Positions 22,036 through 34,156 of a stretch of 64,000 nt of DNA are shown one piece after another; positions within the stretch are counted from its first letter, which is position 1; every line of letters starts with the position of its first letter. Source of the DNA: Adiantum capillus-veneris (lineage: Eukaryota > Streptophyta > Polypodiopsida > Polypodiales > Pteridaceae); assembly GCA_014529385.2 (NCBI GenBank), contig CM043958.1, positions 80,010,025 through 80,074,024 of the forward strand. The letters run 5' to 3'. Below the pieces are notes generated by a model, which was given only the letters and a program-made list of their open reading frames with translations, made no database searches and was not told the origin of the DNA. Position numbers and translations under genes: made by a program.

Positions 22036-23415
22036 CTACCCAAAAGTAACATCTGCCTTCCTGCTCGTCAGATCCTCCTTCAAGTCATAGCTTAATTGCC
22101 CATCCCCTAGTGGAAAATCTGAAACATGAAACTTTCGACGAGCTCTCCTTTTCCTCTTGGCCTTGACATCCTCGCCTTCATGGCTCTTTCCTTTCTTCTT
22201 ACTAGGACCTGGGGCACTTCTTCCTTCCTTTTCCTCTGTGGTCCTCTTCCCAATAGGCATCACTAATGTATCCTCTAGCTTTGATGCCTTCTCCAAGGTG
22301 ACTACACTTAGCACTTTTGTCTTCCCTTTTTCCTCCTGGGTCAGTCCACTGGTTCCTTCGTCTCCCTTAATTTCGATGCCATAATCATTTGACCTAGTTA
22401 GCACCTGTCTTGGCAATGGATACATGTCTCCCCCCATCCTTGGTGGCTTATCACATTGCGGGCTGATGTGACCCAACTCTCCACAATTATAACATGTGGG
22501 CGTCTGCCTCCAAAACCTACTATTACTTTGTCCAGCACCATTCCTAGGTCTTTCTTCACCTCCTGGCTGATTTGCAAACCGCCCTCAACCTCGATTATTT
22601 CCCACTTGACCTAGCATGTTTAGGCTGAGATTCTTCATCAGATCAACCACTTGCCTCATGTCTTGCCTTAGGCCATCATCTTGCACTGCTGTAGTGACCA
22701 CTGCTGGCATAACCTGAGTAGTAACAGGAACCACTGGTTCATGATGAACCCCTGACATGCGCCCTTGTAAAGACTCTATAGGCTGAAATTCAGACCTCAT
22801 TGGCAAAGACTCCACCCCTAACTGGCTCATTTTCCTCAGCTTCCACTCTTTGTTCCTTGCTACCTCTAGTGCATCTTCATATGTCCTAGGCTTCTTTAGC
22901 TCCACTCTCCAACGTATATTCTCCCAAAGACCAGCCAAGAACCTGTCCTTCTTCATCATGTCAGGCGGGGGTACCTGTGGTGCTAAAGCCTTGCACATTC
23001 GCTCCCATGCCAATGAAAACTTACGTATGTACGCATCTACTGGCTCACCTTCCTTCTGCACCAAACCTTGTACTTCTTGCCACACTTTGTCAGGATCTTC
23101 TATCTTCACAAACTCCACTTCCAATCCATGCCTTATATTGTCCCAACTCAATCTTATAGGTGGATCTGCTGCACGCAACTCCTCTTCAAATGCCTTGGAC
23201 CAAACTCGTGCATCACTCTTCAAACAAATTTGGAGAAGGCGTAACATTTGCGTAGGGTCATGAATCTGGTTGCTAATGCAGGCAACCTCCATCTTTTCCA
23301 AAAATTCTTCCACATCTTCATCACTTCTTCCATGAAACTCCGGATAAGAGAAAGCCATGGCTACCCAAATTATGATGCTTTGAGAACCCTTTCGAACACA
23401 TGTGCAAGAACCCAA
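22036..23415 (-). pseudogene. Element D gag (capsid and zinc knuckle), two stops
   Basis: The frame runs from a Met at 23415 (a second, perhaps better, Met begins MAFSYPEFHG about 18 codons in). It has a retrotransposon capsid domain (FLEKMEVACI ... DNIRHGLEVEFVKI ... PVDAYIRKFSLAWERM ... RFLAGLWENIRWRVE), then a Gly/Arg-rich stretch and a CCHC knuckle (CYNCGELGHISPQC, about 22505-22455), then a Lys-rich segment. A TGA at 22585-22587 sits in the Gly/Arg stretch where CGA (Arg) is expected, and TAG at 22036-22038 separates this from pol. All parts share one frame, so the ancestral product was a single gag-pol polyprotein of about 1800 residues. Confidence 0.9.
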
Positions 23416-24407
23416 AACTTTTCACTACCCAATCCCTAAAAACTTCAATGGAGCTCAGCTTTAGATAAGGACAAACACATGCACATCAAATGAGTTTTCG
23501 TAGTTGATCATTGGAATTACAACAGGCAAAGGACATTCCAGGATCTCTCTCAATCTTCTTGGCCCAAACATAAAGACTATGGGCTGCTGGAAAAAGATCT
23601 TCCTGGACACATGAACATTAATCTGAATTCTTTGAGTTAAATGAAAAGGAGTGAACTGAGGGCCATTTTGATCATCCATTAAAGCCAACCATGAAGCTCC
23701 CAAGAAGGCACACCTGACTCAACCTCTGATTTTGCCAAAATTTCAGCAGCATAACATCATAAATGGCTCAAAATACCAAAAAACCAGCCATCATAACTTG
23801 GGAAAATTTCGACAAAGTTTCCCCAGAAGTAGAGCAGTAGGAACCCAAAATATAGACTATCTATGTATGCATAAACTGTCAACAATAGAACCCGAGCATC
23901 AAGTAGGAATCACTAGTACATAGCCTATGGCGAGGTCACAAAAAGGGTGCTCCAGCTACCTGTATCACCGAAAGGATCTCCACATTTGAGAATCCCCCAG
24001 CTCAATAAAAACCTCACGCTATCGACCCTCACACGAAGGCTAATGCAAATCGCATATAGTCAAGTCTAAGAAATGACTATCTTCCAGACCAAGTCTCAGA
24101 AATGGCTGGGACTGCCAAATACAACCAAGTATGGCTCCACAAATGCGTACAATGGCATTTTCCACAAGTAACGTACAATTCAGCAGACAATGCGCTCAAA
24201 TAGGCGCCAAGTGATGCATTCCCACAACAATTGCAAGTGACATCACTGCTAGTATATCACTGTACTCCAGCTACCTGTACCTGTGTGAATCACCTGTACC
24301 TGTACCTGTACCTGTGACCGTAACCTGTAACCTATAATCTGCAACCTGCAACCTGTAACCCCGAATCTCGAAGCTTGAAGCTCGACGCAGAAGGTACTCA
24401 AAGAAGA
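23416..24407 (-). other. Element D 5' leader
   Basis: About 1 kb between the primer-binding site and gag, with no long open frame. It holds a short tandem repeat based on CCTGTA at about 24270-24360. Long leaders of this kind usually carry packaging and dimerisation signals; I cannot identify them here. Confidence 0.6.
24270..24360 (-). repeat. CCTGTA/CCTGTAA short tandem repeat in D leader
   Basis: Roughly a dozen imperfect 6-7 bp units (CCTGTA, CCTGTAA, CCTGCAA) lie close to the primer-binding site. Confidence 0.75.
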
Positions 24408-24425
24408 TCCTCCGTGGGGGCACCA
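24408..24425 (-). promoter_or_regulatory. Primer-binding site of element D
   Basis: On the - strand the site begins TGGTGCCCCCAC six bases inside the 5' LTR. The leading TGG pairs with the CCA end of a tRNA. I do not assign the tRNA species. Element C uses an 18-base site that differs at only two positions (51094-51111). Confidence 0.75.
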
Positions 24426-24431
24426 AAAGAA

Positions 24432-25574
24432 TGTGAGCGGAATGAAAACACACACAGCGCCTCTATAATGACCCGACACACACCCTTGGGAAGATACACA
24501 CACACACTATGGGGCACCACTCGGCTTAGACAACACACCTGGCCGAGACAGGGAACACACCTCTGGAGTGAGAGGAGAGAAACTATCCACTTATCCACTC
24601 CACACAGACACACACACACACACACACACCCAAAAAACTCAGCTCAAAAGAGGAGAATTTCTGATGTTTAGATACAATTGAGCTTGGGCCAACACCAATG
24701 GGGTAAACAGCTCACACAATATGGGTAAAAGATACCAGATACAATCACAAATTGGAGAAGAAGCTTCACTCACCGGAGAAGATTACACAGAAAAACAGCA
24801 GAAAAAGAGTGAGGAATTTGGCAAAATGGACAGCGCCATCGCGTCCGGAACGGCCCAAAACCCCAGTCTACAATGTCAAAGTGCTCAAATCCGACCTCGG
24901 ATGAGCAGTTTACGGCCAAAACAGGCTCCAAAATGAGCAAAAACACACCTGCGGCTGTTCCTCCTCTCTTCTCCACGTTTTTTCTGGTCTTCTCTCTGTT
25001 TTTTCAGTTCCCACAGTTAGCTTTATTACTTGGGCACCCTTGGCCTTTTAGATGACCTCAAACGGACCCCGAACAGGCCAAAAACTGACCTCGCAGTGCA
25101 TAGTTGTCACCTTTTTGCATCATTCGCACACCTGGCACTCAGCTTTTTCTAATAATGCATCTCGCAACCACGTGAAGTGGCCCCAAAAAGAGGTCCTCAT
25201 GATGACCTTTTTGCATAATTATCACAAGAAAACACCCAAGCTGTGTCCGTCCTCATCTGCGTGCAAATATTGACCTCGTTCGCCCTCCTGACGCCACTAG
25301 ATGCCATCCTCTCACACCTGCTGACCTCATGTCGTCGGCCCGCGGATAGCTTCCTCGAGAAGTTTTACGCGCTACCAACTGCTCCTTATTGTAGAAAAAA
25401 CACACCAGTACTAATAATAGTGAAAATTGCTGCACTATGTACATGCTGTCCTACCTGTACACATGTGGGCCCCACGTAACCACCTGGCTCTGGAAAATGG
25501 GCAATACTTTATTTGATGCACCATGCATGGGTATGTACATATGCGCAATCCCTTGCTCCAAAAAACTCCTGACA
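24432..25574 (-). mobile_element. Element D 5' LTR
   Basis: Partner of 16835-17978; it carries the element promoter. It is followed on the right by the remaining LINE sequence. Confidence 0.95.
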
Positions 25575-25721
25575 ACGTGCTGGGTGAGGATCTATGACAC
25601 AAATACTCCCACAGATGCCCACTACTCATATCCTCTGAAAACAACACTCTCAACCTGTGGAGCCTCTACTGAGACTCTATGTAGTTGATCCTTTCGTTGG
25701 ATCAACAAGATCACATACTTT

Positions 25722-26179
25722 ACTTCTTCATAGTCCAAATAAGTGTGTTTGTTTGTCTTATTTGTGATTGTGCAGACCACCATGTCGTGCTACAAGGAGG
25801 ACCATGGTTTTAACAAACACCTTTTCCTTGGCTATACAGACCTCCACATCACATTGTGGGAAGGGTTTTCATGACTTTATGTTTGTCATCTTAAATTTCT
25901 TGCATAAATTTAGATCTTTCTATCTTTATGTTTGATGTCATCAAATTTTGCTATTCACTAGTAGTTATTATGTTATTTTCATGCATTAACCTTCATGTTT
26001 GCTTCTCTAGTTTTCATTTCATTTTTAAAAATTATAACCATGGTAGAGAGAAAGCTGTCAGGTGTCCATAGGAAAGTTTTCATTGATGCTAAGATTTACT
26101 CTACCTACATCATGCTACAGAGGATCATATATGATGAGCATTTAGTCGGTTTGCATCGAAGTTCAAGGACTTCATTATA
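25722..26179. other. Flanking repeat sequence between the LINE and element B
   Basis: It contains two further units of the ~60-bp tandem repeat (about 25755-25880), then T-rich sequence with a 61-codon open frame of no recognisable family. It is the continuation of the 14590-15868 region beyond the LINE. Confidence 0.5.
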
Positions 26180-27559
26180 GAGCTTGTGAGGCACTATTTT
26201 AGCAAGCTAGAAGCCTCATTGACATCATTTGACCCTATCATATAATTTTTCTCATAATGAGATACTTGATACAGTACAAGCTTTGTGTTCCAAAAGACCT
26301 TGATGGTGTAGTGAAGATAGAGAGCTTCATGCACCACAATTATGCCCGTAACTTAGCTAAATGAAAGCTTTAGCTTATTTTTGGCCTCAGTCCCAAGACC
26401 TCAAACACCTTCGAAGGTGGAGAGAGCTAGCAGGGAACGAGGGTAGGGAAGAGGAAGAAGAAACATTCATATGAGAAAGAAATAGTTCCTCACTTATCAT
26501 CACTCTTCTTGCTTAGCATAGCATAATAGCATAGTAATGAAGATGGAGAAGATGGCAAGCTTAAGCATTGAAGCATGTCTCTTGGTTGGATTTTCATTCC
26601 ATAGCCAAGAGTGTTGGTGTAGACTCTCAATTTCTCAACAAGCTTGGAGAAGGAGATGGAGTTCTTGCACTTTCACCAAGTGAGAATGAGCATGTGAGTG
26701 TGTGTCTGAGAGAGTATACCCCCCCAAGGACACCCCAACTTGATTTGGTCGACCCCTCATTGTAGCTAATGCCTGCATTTGATTGGACCCTTGCAATCCT
26801 AGCCAATCGCATGCATAGTGCATATCAAGCAACCATGGTAGCATTTGGACAAGTGTCCTCCTTTTCCCTTTGAGAGAGAGGGCTTGGAAAATTCTTTAGA
26901 CAATTAATTAAACAACTAAATGCTCATTGGACCCCTCTTTAGCCTAGACAATAGGATTCAAGCACCCCATGTGGCTAAGCATAGGGATAACTTGATATGT
27001 GTCCTTGTGCCCCTTGAGGAAGGGGTGCCCATTGGGTGAGTGAGAGGTTGGTCAAGCTTTGCCCTCCTTTTTAGGACATATCTTTGACTCAAGACCCTCA
27101 AGTACCTTACCCTAGAAGCATGGGAAGCTTCTCAAGCACCTTAGCCAGCAAGTATAGGCTTAGCATGAGCATGGGTTCACTCTCTCTCATGCCCTTGTAG
27201 CCTCGCCCCCCCCCTTTGTAGGGTTGCTTGTTGACTTTGGAACACCTTAAGCACATGCCCAGCTTGGCCAAGGACCTAAGTCATGAAGCATGCCTAACAT
27301 ACTAATTATTAAACACCAAATGCATGGGCCTAGATTAACCTAAGTCCCTAGGTCTAAGGACTTTTAACGCTAACCTTTGGAGGTCTTTAATGAATCTAAC
27401 CCTAAGGTCTTTTTGCTCCATTGCTAGTTCTTTGATAGACCAGCTCTCATTTGGACCCATCTATATTCTAACTCTTGTTCTCATTTATTCTCCCACATTA
27501 AATGATCAATTTAATATGAGAAAATAATTTGGGTTAGTTAGATATAATATTTTATGACA
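26180..27559 (-). mobile_element. Element B 3' LTR (left), end eroded
   Basis: It matches 35700-37113 and ends TTTATGACA at 27559. The first ~200 bases of the LTR are missing or unrecognisable, so the left boundary is approximate. Confidence 0.75.
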
Positions 27560-27885
27560 TTACCTCTCTCTTGCAATCATAGTCGTCTTCGACTATGAGG
27601 TAGAGAAGATAAAGCCTTAGTCATTCGTCTATGTTTTTTAGTGGGTAGAGGATCCCTTTTTACCCTCTCATTTGGACCCATCTATATTCTAACTCTTGTT
27701 CTCATTTATTCTCCCACATTAAATGATCAATTTAATATGAGAAAATAATTTGGGTTAGTTAGATATAATATTTTATGACATTACCTCTCTCTTGTAATCA
27801 TAGTCGTCTTCGACTATGAGGTAGAGAAGATAAAGCCTTAGTCATTCGTCTATGTTTTTTAGTGGGTAGAGGATCCCTTTTTACC
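27444..27885 (-). repeat. 221-bp tandem duplication across LTR end and polypurine tract
   Basis: Two adjacent copies (27444-27664 and 27665-27885) are almost identical. Each contains the LTR terminus TTTATGACA, the pyrimidine run that is the polypurine tract on the - strand, and a perfect 8-bp hairpin (27578-27597 and 27799-27818). Element A has one copy, so the duplication is specific to B. Confidence 0.9.
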
Positions 27886-28139
27886 CTACAACATCATTCC
27901 AAGATGGATGACTAATCCATTTGGGGCTTGGGAGACTTAGCTGCCGCAAGCATGCCTGCTCTTGAGTCCATTTCATTCTTCCAAAGTAGAGTGACAAATT
28001 CTATTTGGTGCTTGAGAGACATCATCATTAAAAACATGATGCTAAGCATGCATACTACTTAAGCGTTTTCACAAGAAAAAGAGAACTAGTGTTATAAGAC
28101 AAAAACATTGATCATTCAAAAGAAACATGTACATTTTGC

Positions 28140-31100
28140 TTACTCTAATGTAGCATTGACAAGGTTCATACTATCCTTGAGCTGTACTCCTTGCATCCAT
28201 CTAGCATCTTCAAAAGGATAACTTTTTTACTTAATAAGATACCGTCGGATAATCTTACCATGCTATAGTACCTTGTCCTCATTTCGAAGGATAGCTTTGG
28301 GTTGTAGCACCTCTTCTTGGTCTTCAATTTTTGGGGGATCTTCAATAATTGGTTCTCTTGGTGGCTCTCCTTTGTAGGGCTTAAGTAGGCTCACATGAAA
28401 GGAATTATGTATGAGCCAATGGTTGGGAAAATTGAGTTGATAAGCCATGTCATTGATTGGCTTCAAGATTTGAAAAGGAGCATAGTATCTTTTTGCTAGT
28501 TTAGCATAATACTGTTGGTGGCCGGTAGGATTTTGCCCATCGTTTGCCTTAATTCAGCCTTGGAAAACTTGAGTAACACCCTATTATTTCTTTGAATGTT
28601 AAGGCCTTTCATGATTATCAGAAACAGTCTTTTGCCTTTGTTGAGAGAGGGATATAGCCTCCTTCATCTTTTGGAAAGATTCTTGTAGGTCACGGCTATA
28701 CTCATAAGCAATAGAGATCTTTCCATGTACTTTAAGTAGCAAGGGACTTTTAGGTCTTCCCTCTATGATCTCAAAAGGAGCCTTTCGTGCAGTAGTATGG
28801 ACAATATTATTGTACGCATACTGGTCAGTACCTTTCCCATTGTAAGTGTTGATCTACTTCTGTAACATAAGTTTTTAATAGATTGAGAATCGTAAGATTG
28901 GCTATCTTACTTTGGCCATCCGTTTGTGGGTGATACGCCAAAAATAATTTCAATCCTGTACCTAGATTTTCAAAGAGACCTTTCCAAAAATTACTGGTCA
29001 TTCTAGGATCTCTATCTTACAAGATGGATGTTGGCAATCCATGGTGTTTGAAAATCTGGATATGAAGAGGATTGTCTTAATAGTCTTTTTGACAGGAATA
29101 AAGTGTGCTTACTTTTGCTAATTCTGTCAACTATTGTCCATATTTCCGTATTCCCATGCATAGACTTAGGTAATCCAAAGATAAAATCCATGGATATACT
29201 ATCCCATGGTGAATTAGGGATGGAGTAACCCAGGTTGATTCCCTCTTTCATATTTGGTCTTTTGGCATACCACACAATTTGAAACATACTCTTGTATGTC
29301 TACTTTCATGGTAGGCCAATAAAAGTATGTCTCTACTCCTCAAAGACTAGGTTGAATTCCTCTATGCCCCACATAGGGAGGAGCATGTGATTCATACATG
29401 AATTTCTCATGAAGGGAGTGAGTAACACATAGCCTATTTCCATGGAGAAGATAACCATCCTGTAAGGTGAATGGTTCTTCTTTCTTTCCCAATGCAAGGA
29501 TTGACATTATGTCTTTAAATTTAGGGTCAGTAGCATACTCATTCATCATAGAAGATAGATGGTTATGAGTTGATATAGACACCGCATTGACTCTTGGTCG
29601 TTTGTGAAAGTGCATCGGCCGCTTTATTGTGCTTACCAGCAATGTGAACAATATGAAATTAAAATTGCTAAAGAAAATTTGCCCACCACATTTGTTTGTC
29701 GGAAAGCTTGGTTTGCGTCATGAAGCACTTCAGATTTTGGTGGTCCGTTCGCAAAATAAATGGAGTCCCCAATAGATAGTGCTTCCATGTGTCTAGGGCA
29801 TGTAGAAAAGAAAAAAGATCTTTTTCATAGATGCCCAAGGCCCGTTCATTGGCATTGAACCTTCGGCTCTCATATGCTATGGTATGCCCTTCTTAAAGCA
29901 ATATTGCTCCAAGGCAATCACCACAAGCATTGCATTGGACCTCAAATGGTTTTGAGAGATCCAGAAGCATAAGGAGTGGTTGGGAGGTAAGCTTCTCTTT
30001 GAGCTTGTTAATAGCATATTTCTCTTTAGCAGTCCATGAGTACTTAACATACTTCTTTGTTAAGTCATGCAATGGTCCTGCTAGTTGATAGAATTTTTCT
30101 ATGAAGCATCTATAGTATGCACACATACCAATAAAGCTTCTTAGATCATGTAGATTCCTTGAATTAGATCATGCTTTTATTACCTCCAACTTTGATGGAT
30201 CCATACGGATACCATCCTGTGAGATAATATGACCTAAGTATTGAATCTCTTGAAGGAAAAAATCATTCTTCTTTTAATTGATAAAATCTTGTTATCCCTC
30301 AAAACCTGAAAAATCACCTAGAGATGTTGTTTGTGCTCATCCAAGGACTTGGAGTAGATGATGATATCATCAAAGAACACTCCAGTGACTTTGCAATAAG
30401 GTCTAAAGATTCTCTCCATTAATAAACGATTGAACGTGGCTGGACCATTTGTCAAACCAAAAGGAATGACAAGATATTCATAAAGACCAAACATTGTACG
30501 GAAGGAGATCTTTAGGATATCTTCATTCACTATCCTTATTTAATGATAGCCACTTTTAAAGTCAATACTCCTGAAGTAGGTCAAACCTTGTAGCTTCTCA
30601 AACAGATCTTCTACCCACGGTATGGGAAATCTATTTTTAATAGTGATATGGTTTAGCACTCGATAGTCCACACACATGTGGTATTACCATCTTTATTTTG
30701 CATTAAAAGGACACGAGAACAAATGGGAGAGGAGCTAGGCCTCACCATCCCATTGTCTACCAATTCTTGTACTTGCCTCATGATCTCCTCTTGTTGAGAG
30801 CTCAATTAGATGGTCATCATCCCCTCATTTTGGAGGTAAGTCCATAGGATATCATCGATAAAAACATATTGGAATCCATTTAGAAAATTAGACAAGTCTA
30901 ACATTTTTTGTTTCCTACCATCTTCATTTGATAAAACATTAGGACCTTTTATAGATTGTTTGACAGAAATCATGTACGTAAAAACTGAGATTTTCATTGC
31001 TTTGTCAAAAGCATGAGAATTTACAAGGGGTATGGTATGACCGGGATCATTAGCATCTATGTACATGTTCTTTCCATGTACTTAAAATAAAACCTTCTTT
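28140..31100 (-). pseudogene. Element B pol
   Basis: Fragments in order on the - strand: RT (31066-30806 N-terminal part; 30530-30318 with FFDD in GVFFDDIIIYS), thumb and RNase H (30126-29893), linker (29651-29340), integrase (29287-29012 with the SMDFIFGLP first Asp) and the C-terminal domain with chromodomain start (28466-28263). All align with element A. Stops and frameshifts separate them. At the codon where element A has TAA (44498-44500) this copy reads CAA, Gln. Confidence 0.9.
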
Positions 31101-32720
31101 CATGGAACTTTACATTAACAGCCATACGGTCAAACCATGGTGCCCCTAGGATTACATCTTCGTGTTTGAGAGGAGAGATGAAGAAATATTCTTTGTCAAC
31201 ATAGCCTTGGACATGAAACCTCAATTTACCAATCAAAGGAGTAACTATGGATTCTTACCACTTGGAGGCTCCATTGGCTACAACAACATCTCCCATCTCA
31301 TGAGCTTGAATGCCTAACTTGGTGGCCAACTCTATTGATATGAAATTGTGAATAGAGCAAGGGCCAAACAAGATGAAGGTATCATGCTCCCTTAGGTGAT
31401 ACTTTTCAATGAGCATACTCTTTTGGAGCTTCGATCGTGGAAGCTCTAGGAGTCTCATTGTAGGAATTTATTCTAGGGCAAGAATGATAGCCATGCCCTT
31501 TCTCCCCACACTTAAAGCATTTGTGGTCCTTACAAAAAGCTTCTAGCTCTTCAGGAGAGAGATTATTTTTACCTTCGATTGTTGTTGTTGGAATTTACTT
31601 GGGAAGAGTTTTGGGCATTGTTTTTCCCCTTTGCTTCATTTCGATCTTTGTTTTCCATGGGCTTGGAATTCCTTTTAGTCCCTTGTTGGAAATTGATGCA
31701 CGAAGCAACCATAACGTGGTGGATTACTTTGATGATAGACCACGCCGTTCAGGTAATCGCCCATAGAATTGTTACTTTTCTCGATGAAGTCTATCTTTGG
31801 AAAGACAATAGCCTTGAGATGTAAATCCCAAAACTTTTCTATATATTTGTGAATAAACTTGTTGGAGAGAAGCTTCAAACTCCGTCATTTGGTAATTACT
31901 TTGTCCTTTGCATTGCTTGCAAGGAATTTCTTCATGATAGAAACTCGTAGAGTTTTCCATGTCTTTGGGGCTTCGCAATTGCCACGAAGGCTAGACCACC
32001 ATTGAAAAACATATTTTTGAAAGTGCGTAGCTACATGATGTTTCTTGGAGAACTCTATGAAGCCCTCGTCTCCAAAGGCCGCGTCGAATTGTTGGATGAA
32101 AGCCAATACTTTGTTGGTAGCACCAAAGGTGCCATCATAGGTAAGAAAAGAGATACTCTTTCCTCCCTCTTTGAATTTCTTGAGCTTTTGGGACCTTCTC
32201 CAAGCAGGGTAGGATTTGCGATGTCCTCTCCTCATGTATTCTCTAGGAGAATACCTGTTGCTTTCATCGGAAGAGGAGGAAGATGAAGAGGGTGACCTCT
32301 TTCTTGCGTTTTTCTTTCTTTGTTTCCTCTCTTCCCATTTGGAGTGACAAGGAGAAGGACTATGGGTTGACCATTTCCTCTTGGGAGGAGTTGGCGATTG
32401 TTTAGACCACCATATTCAAAGGAACTTAGTGATTCACTTCTTTCTTGTTCTTTGGATTCCTCCTGTCTTATGGGAGAGAGTCTTCTTCTGGGAGTCTTGT
32501 CAAGAGGCCTCCTGAGATCTCTCTCCTCTTGACAAGGAAGGGAAATCCCATAAGCACGATGTTGTTGAGTAAATTTGGCTTGCAAAGCAAGATTGCCCAT
32601 AACTTGTTGCAACCTAGTAACAAGATAATTAACAAACATGGGAAAATCATCAATAGTACCTTCATGTGCAAAATCAAAGTTTTCAATATTCATTATACTT
32701 TCTTGGTTATTATCAGCCAT
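31101..32720 (-). pseudogene. Element B gag-protease
   Basis: The start MADNNQES at 32720 matches element A. Capsid pieces are in 32720-31675 and the knuckle region near 31500 reads CGEKGHGYHSCP-like. The protease fragment 31458-31255 has FGPCS in place of the DTGS-type active site, so the catalytic Asp is lost. Several frameshifts are present. Confidence 0.85.
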
Positions 32721-33021
32721 GCTAGTTAAACTTATGTATAAATTACTTTATGATTTGGTACCCTGTAAAACGTTAGTTTCTACTCTTCTTTACGTTTGAA
32801 AATTAGTTCTCAAGCAACCACCCATGGTTTAGAGACTGTTGATTGCAAAGACTCGTGGAGAGGGTCTAACATTGCCCGGTTGATTATGGTTCCTATTGAG
32901 ATTGCTAGTAGCTCAATAATGGTTAGCCAAAGGCAATCCCCGATAGACTCCATTATTAAGATTAAAGTTCCCAACGATGTACTTCGCACTAAGTCCTTTT
33001 CAACCAAGCTAATATATCCCT
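32721..33021 (-). other. Element B leader, gag-proximal part
   Basis: Homologous to the A leader (46430-46830). Interrupted at 33021/35387 by the copia insertion, with TCCCT on each side. The remainder is 35387-35481. Confidence 0.7.
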
Positions 33022-33342
33022 TGTAAAGAAAGAGGATGCAAGAGAGATACACAAGACAAGCACAAAGCACACAGAGATGGAAAGCTTCTTCTTCTTCTCA
33101 CAGAAAAGAGAGTACAAAATGACTAAGTGCTAAAACTGAAAAGTAGTACATATGTACATGCGGTCACTAAGTGTGAAATCGCTAGAAGCGTACTAGGCTG
33201 GCACTATAAGTGTAGTCCAACTGTAGAATCACTGGCAGAGATCCTCCGTGTCGGTCACCTAACGCGACAGTAAGTAAATGCTGTAAGCGGCCAAGACCCG
33301 TAGTGGATGCCAGCTCAAGATGTAGAGCTCGACATCTCAACA
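33022..33342 (-). mobile_element. Copia element 3' LTR
   Basis: TG...CA ends, preceded on the - strand by the polypurine tract at 33343-33353. Confidence 0.93.
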
Positions 33343-33353
33343 CTCCCCCTCGA
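33343..33353 (-). promoter_or_regulatory. Copia polypurine tract
   Basis: The - strand reads TCGAGGGGGAG immediately before the 3' LTR. Confidence 0.85.
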
Positions 33354-34156
33354 GCTCTGCATGTCGTAGAGTCCAAGCATAGTCCGGAAACGTCGAAGCT
33401 TCTCAGCTCCGAGGGCCTTGGTAAAGATATCCGCTATCTACTCCTCTGTGCTGACGTAGACCAAGTCGATGTCGCCTGCCAACACTCGCTCTCAAACGTA
33501 GTGGTAATGGACCTCTATGTGCTTGGTCCTGGCATGGAACATTGGGTTCCTAGCCAACTGCATGATGCTGAGGGTGTCACAATGGATGAAAATCTGCTGG
33601 TCCACCTGCACTCCCAAGCCCTCAAGTAATGTACGTAGCCAAGCTAGGAACCTCACCGCAACTGCTGCACCTCTATACTTGGCCTTTGTGCTCGATAAAG
33701 CAACCGTAGGCTGCTTTTTGCTGCTCCAAGTAACAGCAGCACTCCCAAAAAAGAGAACATGAAGCCACTCGTATATCTCCTATCAACAATGCTACCTGCC
33801 CAATCTGTATATGTATACCCATACAATGCTAATGGCACATCTGCTGCATAGAACAATGCATAGTCAAGATTCCCTTGCACATACTGAAGTGTGCGCCGTA
33901 CTCCATCCAAATGTGGCTTCCTCGGAAGCTGCATGAACTGACTCTCCAAGCCTACTGTGTAGCTCAAGTGTGGCCTCGTGATAGTCAAGTAGATTAGACT
34001 ACCCACAATCTTCCTGTACATCTTGACATCCTCAACAACATCACCCTTCTCTGCACTCAGCTTTGCATTCACATCCAAGGGGATAGAAATTGGCTTACAA
34101 TCAGCCATACCATACTTTGACAACATGTCCAAAGCATATTGTCTCTGTGATAGCCA
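33354..34156 (-). pseudogene. Copia pol C-terminal end (RT end and RNase H)
   Basis: The - strand encodes the last part of a copia RT (RQYALDMLSKYGMADCKP, then YRKIVGSLIYLTITRPHLSY) and RNase H. It ends with the DIFTKAL-type block and the MLGLYD motif just before the polypurine tract. One or more frame changes occur around 33600-33780. The upstream part of pol is missing: coding starts directly at the TG end of the inverted LTR at 34157. Confidence 0.88.

Larger units (their letters stand above)
16835..25574 (-). mobile_element. Element D: nearly intact Tat-like Ty3/gypsy LTR retrotransposon
   Basis: The 8.7-kb element has 1143-1144-bp LTRs that begin TGTGAGCGG and end CTGACA in + orientation. 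It has a primer-binding site beside the right (5') LTR and a gag-pol reading frame on the - strand (23415-18007) broken by only two stop codons. The flanks give ATGT (16831-16834) and ACGT (25575-25578), a plausible 4-bp duplication with one C-to-T change. The combination of a decayed RT-linked RNase H with a second intact RNase H places it in the plant Tat lineage. It lies inside a LINE. The two LTRs differ at only a few positions by eye, so insertion was recent. Confidence 0.93.
15886..25704 (-). mobile_element. 5'-truncated LINE split by element D
   Basis: The left edge is a T-run (15883-15893, the poly-A tail on the - strand). It is flanked by a 17-bp target duplication at 15869-15885 and 25705-25721 with one G/A difference. 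Long, variable duplications plus poly-A are typical of target-primed reverse transcription. The LINE proper is 15886-16834 plus about 25575-25704, roughly 1.1 kb, so only its 3' end was inserted; element D occupies the gap. Coding traces include a zf-RVT domain. Before D arrived the LINE interrupted the ~60-bp tandem repeat. Confidence 0.8.

Noticed and set aside
25995-26180. 61-codon frame starting near MVERKLSG
   Set aside because: Short, without motif, at the eroded edge of element B.
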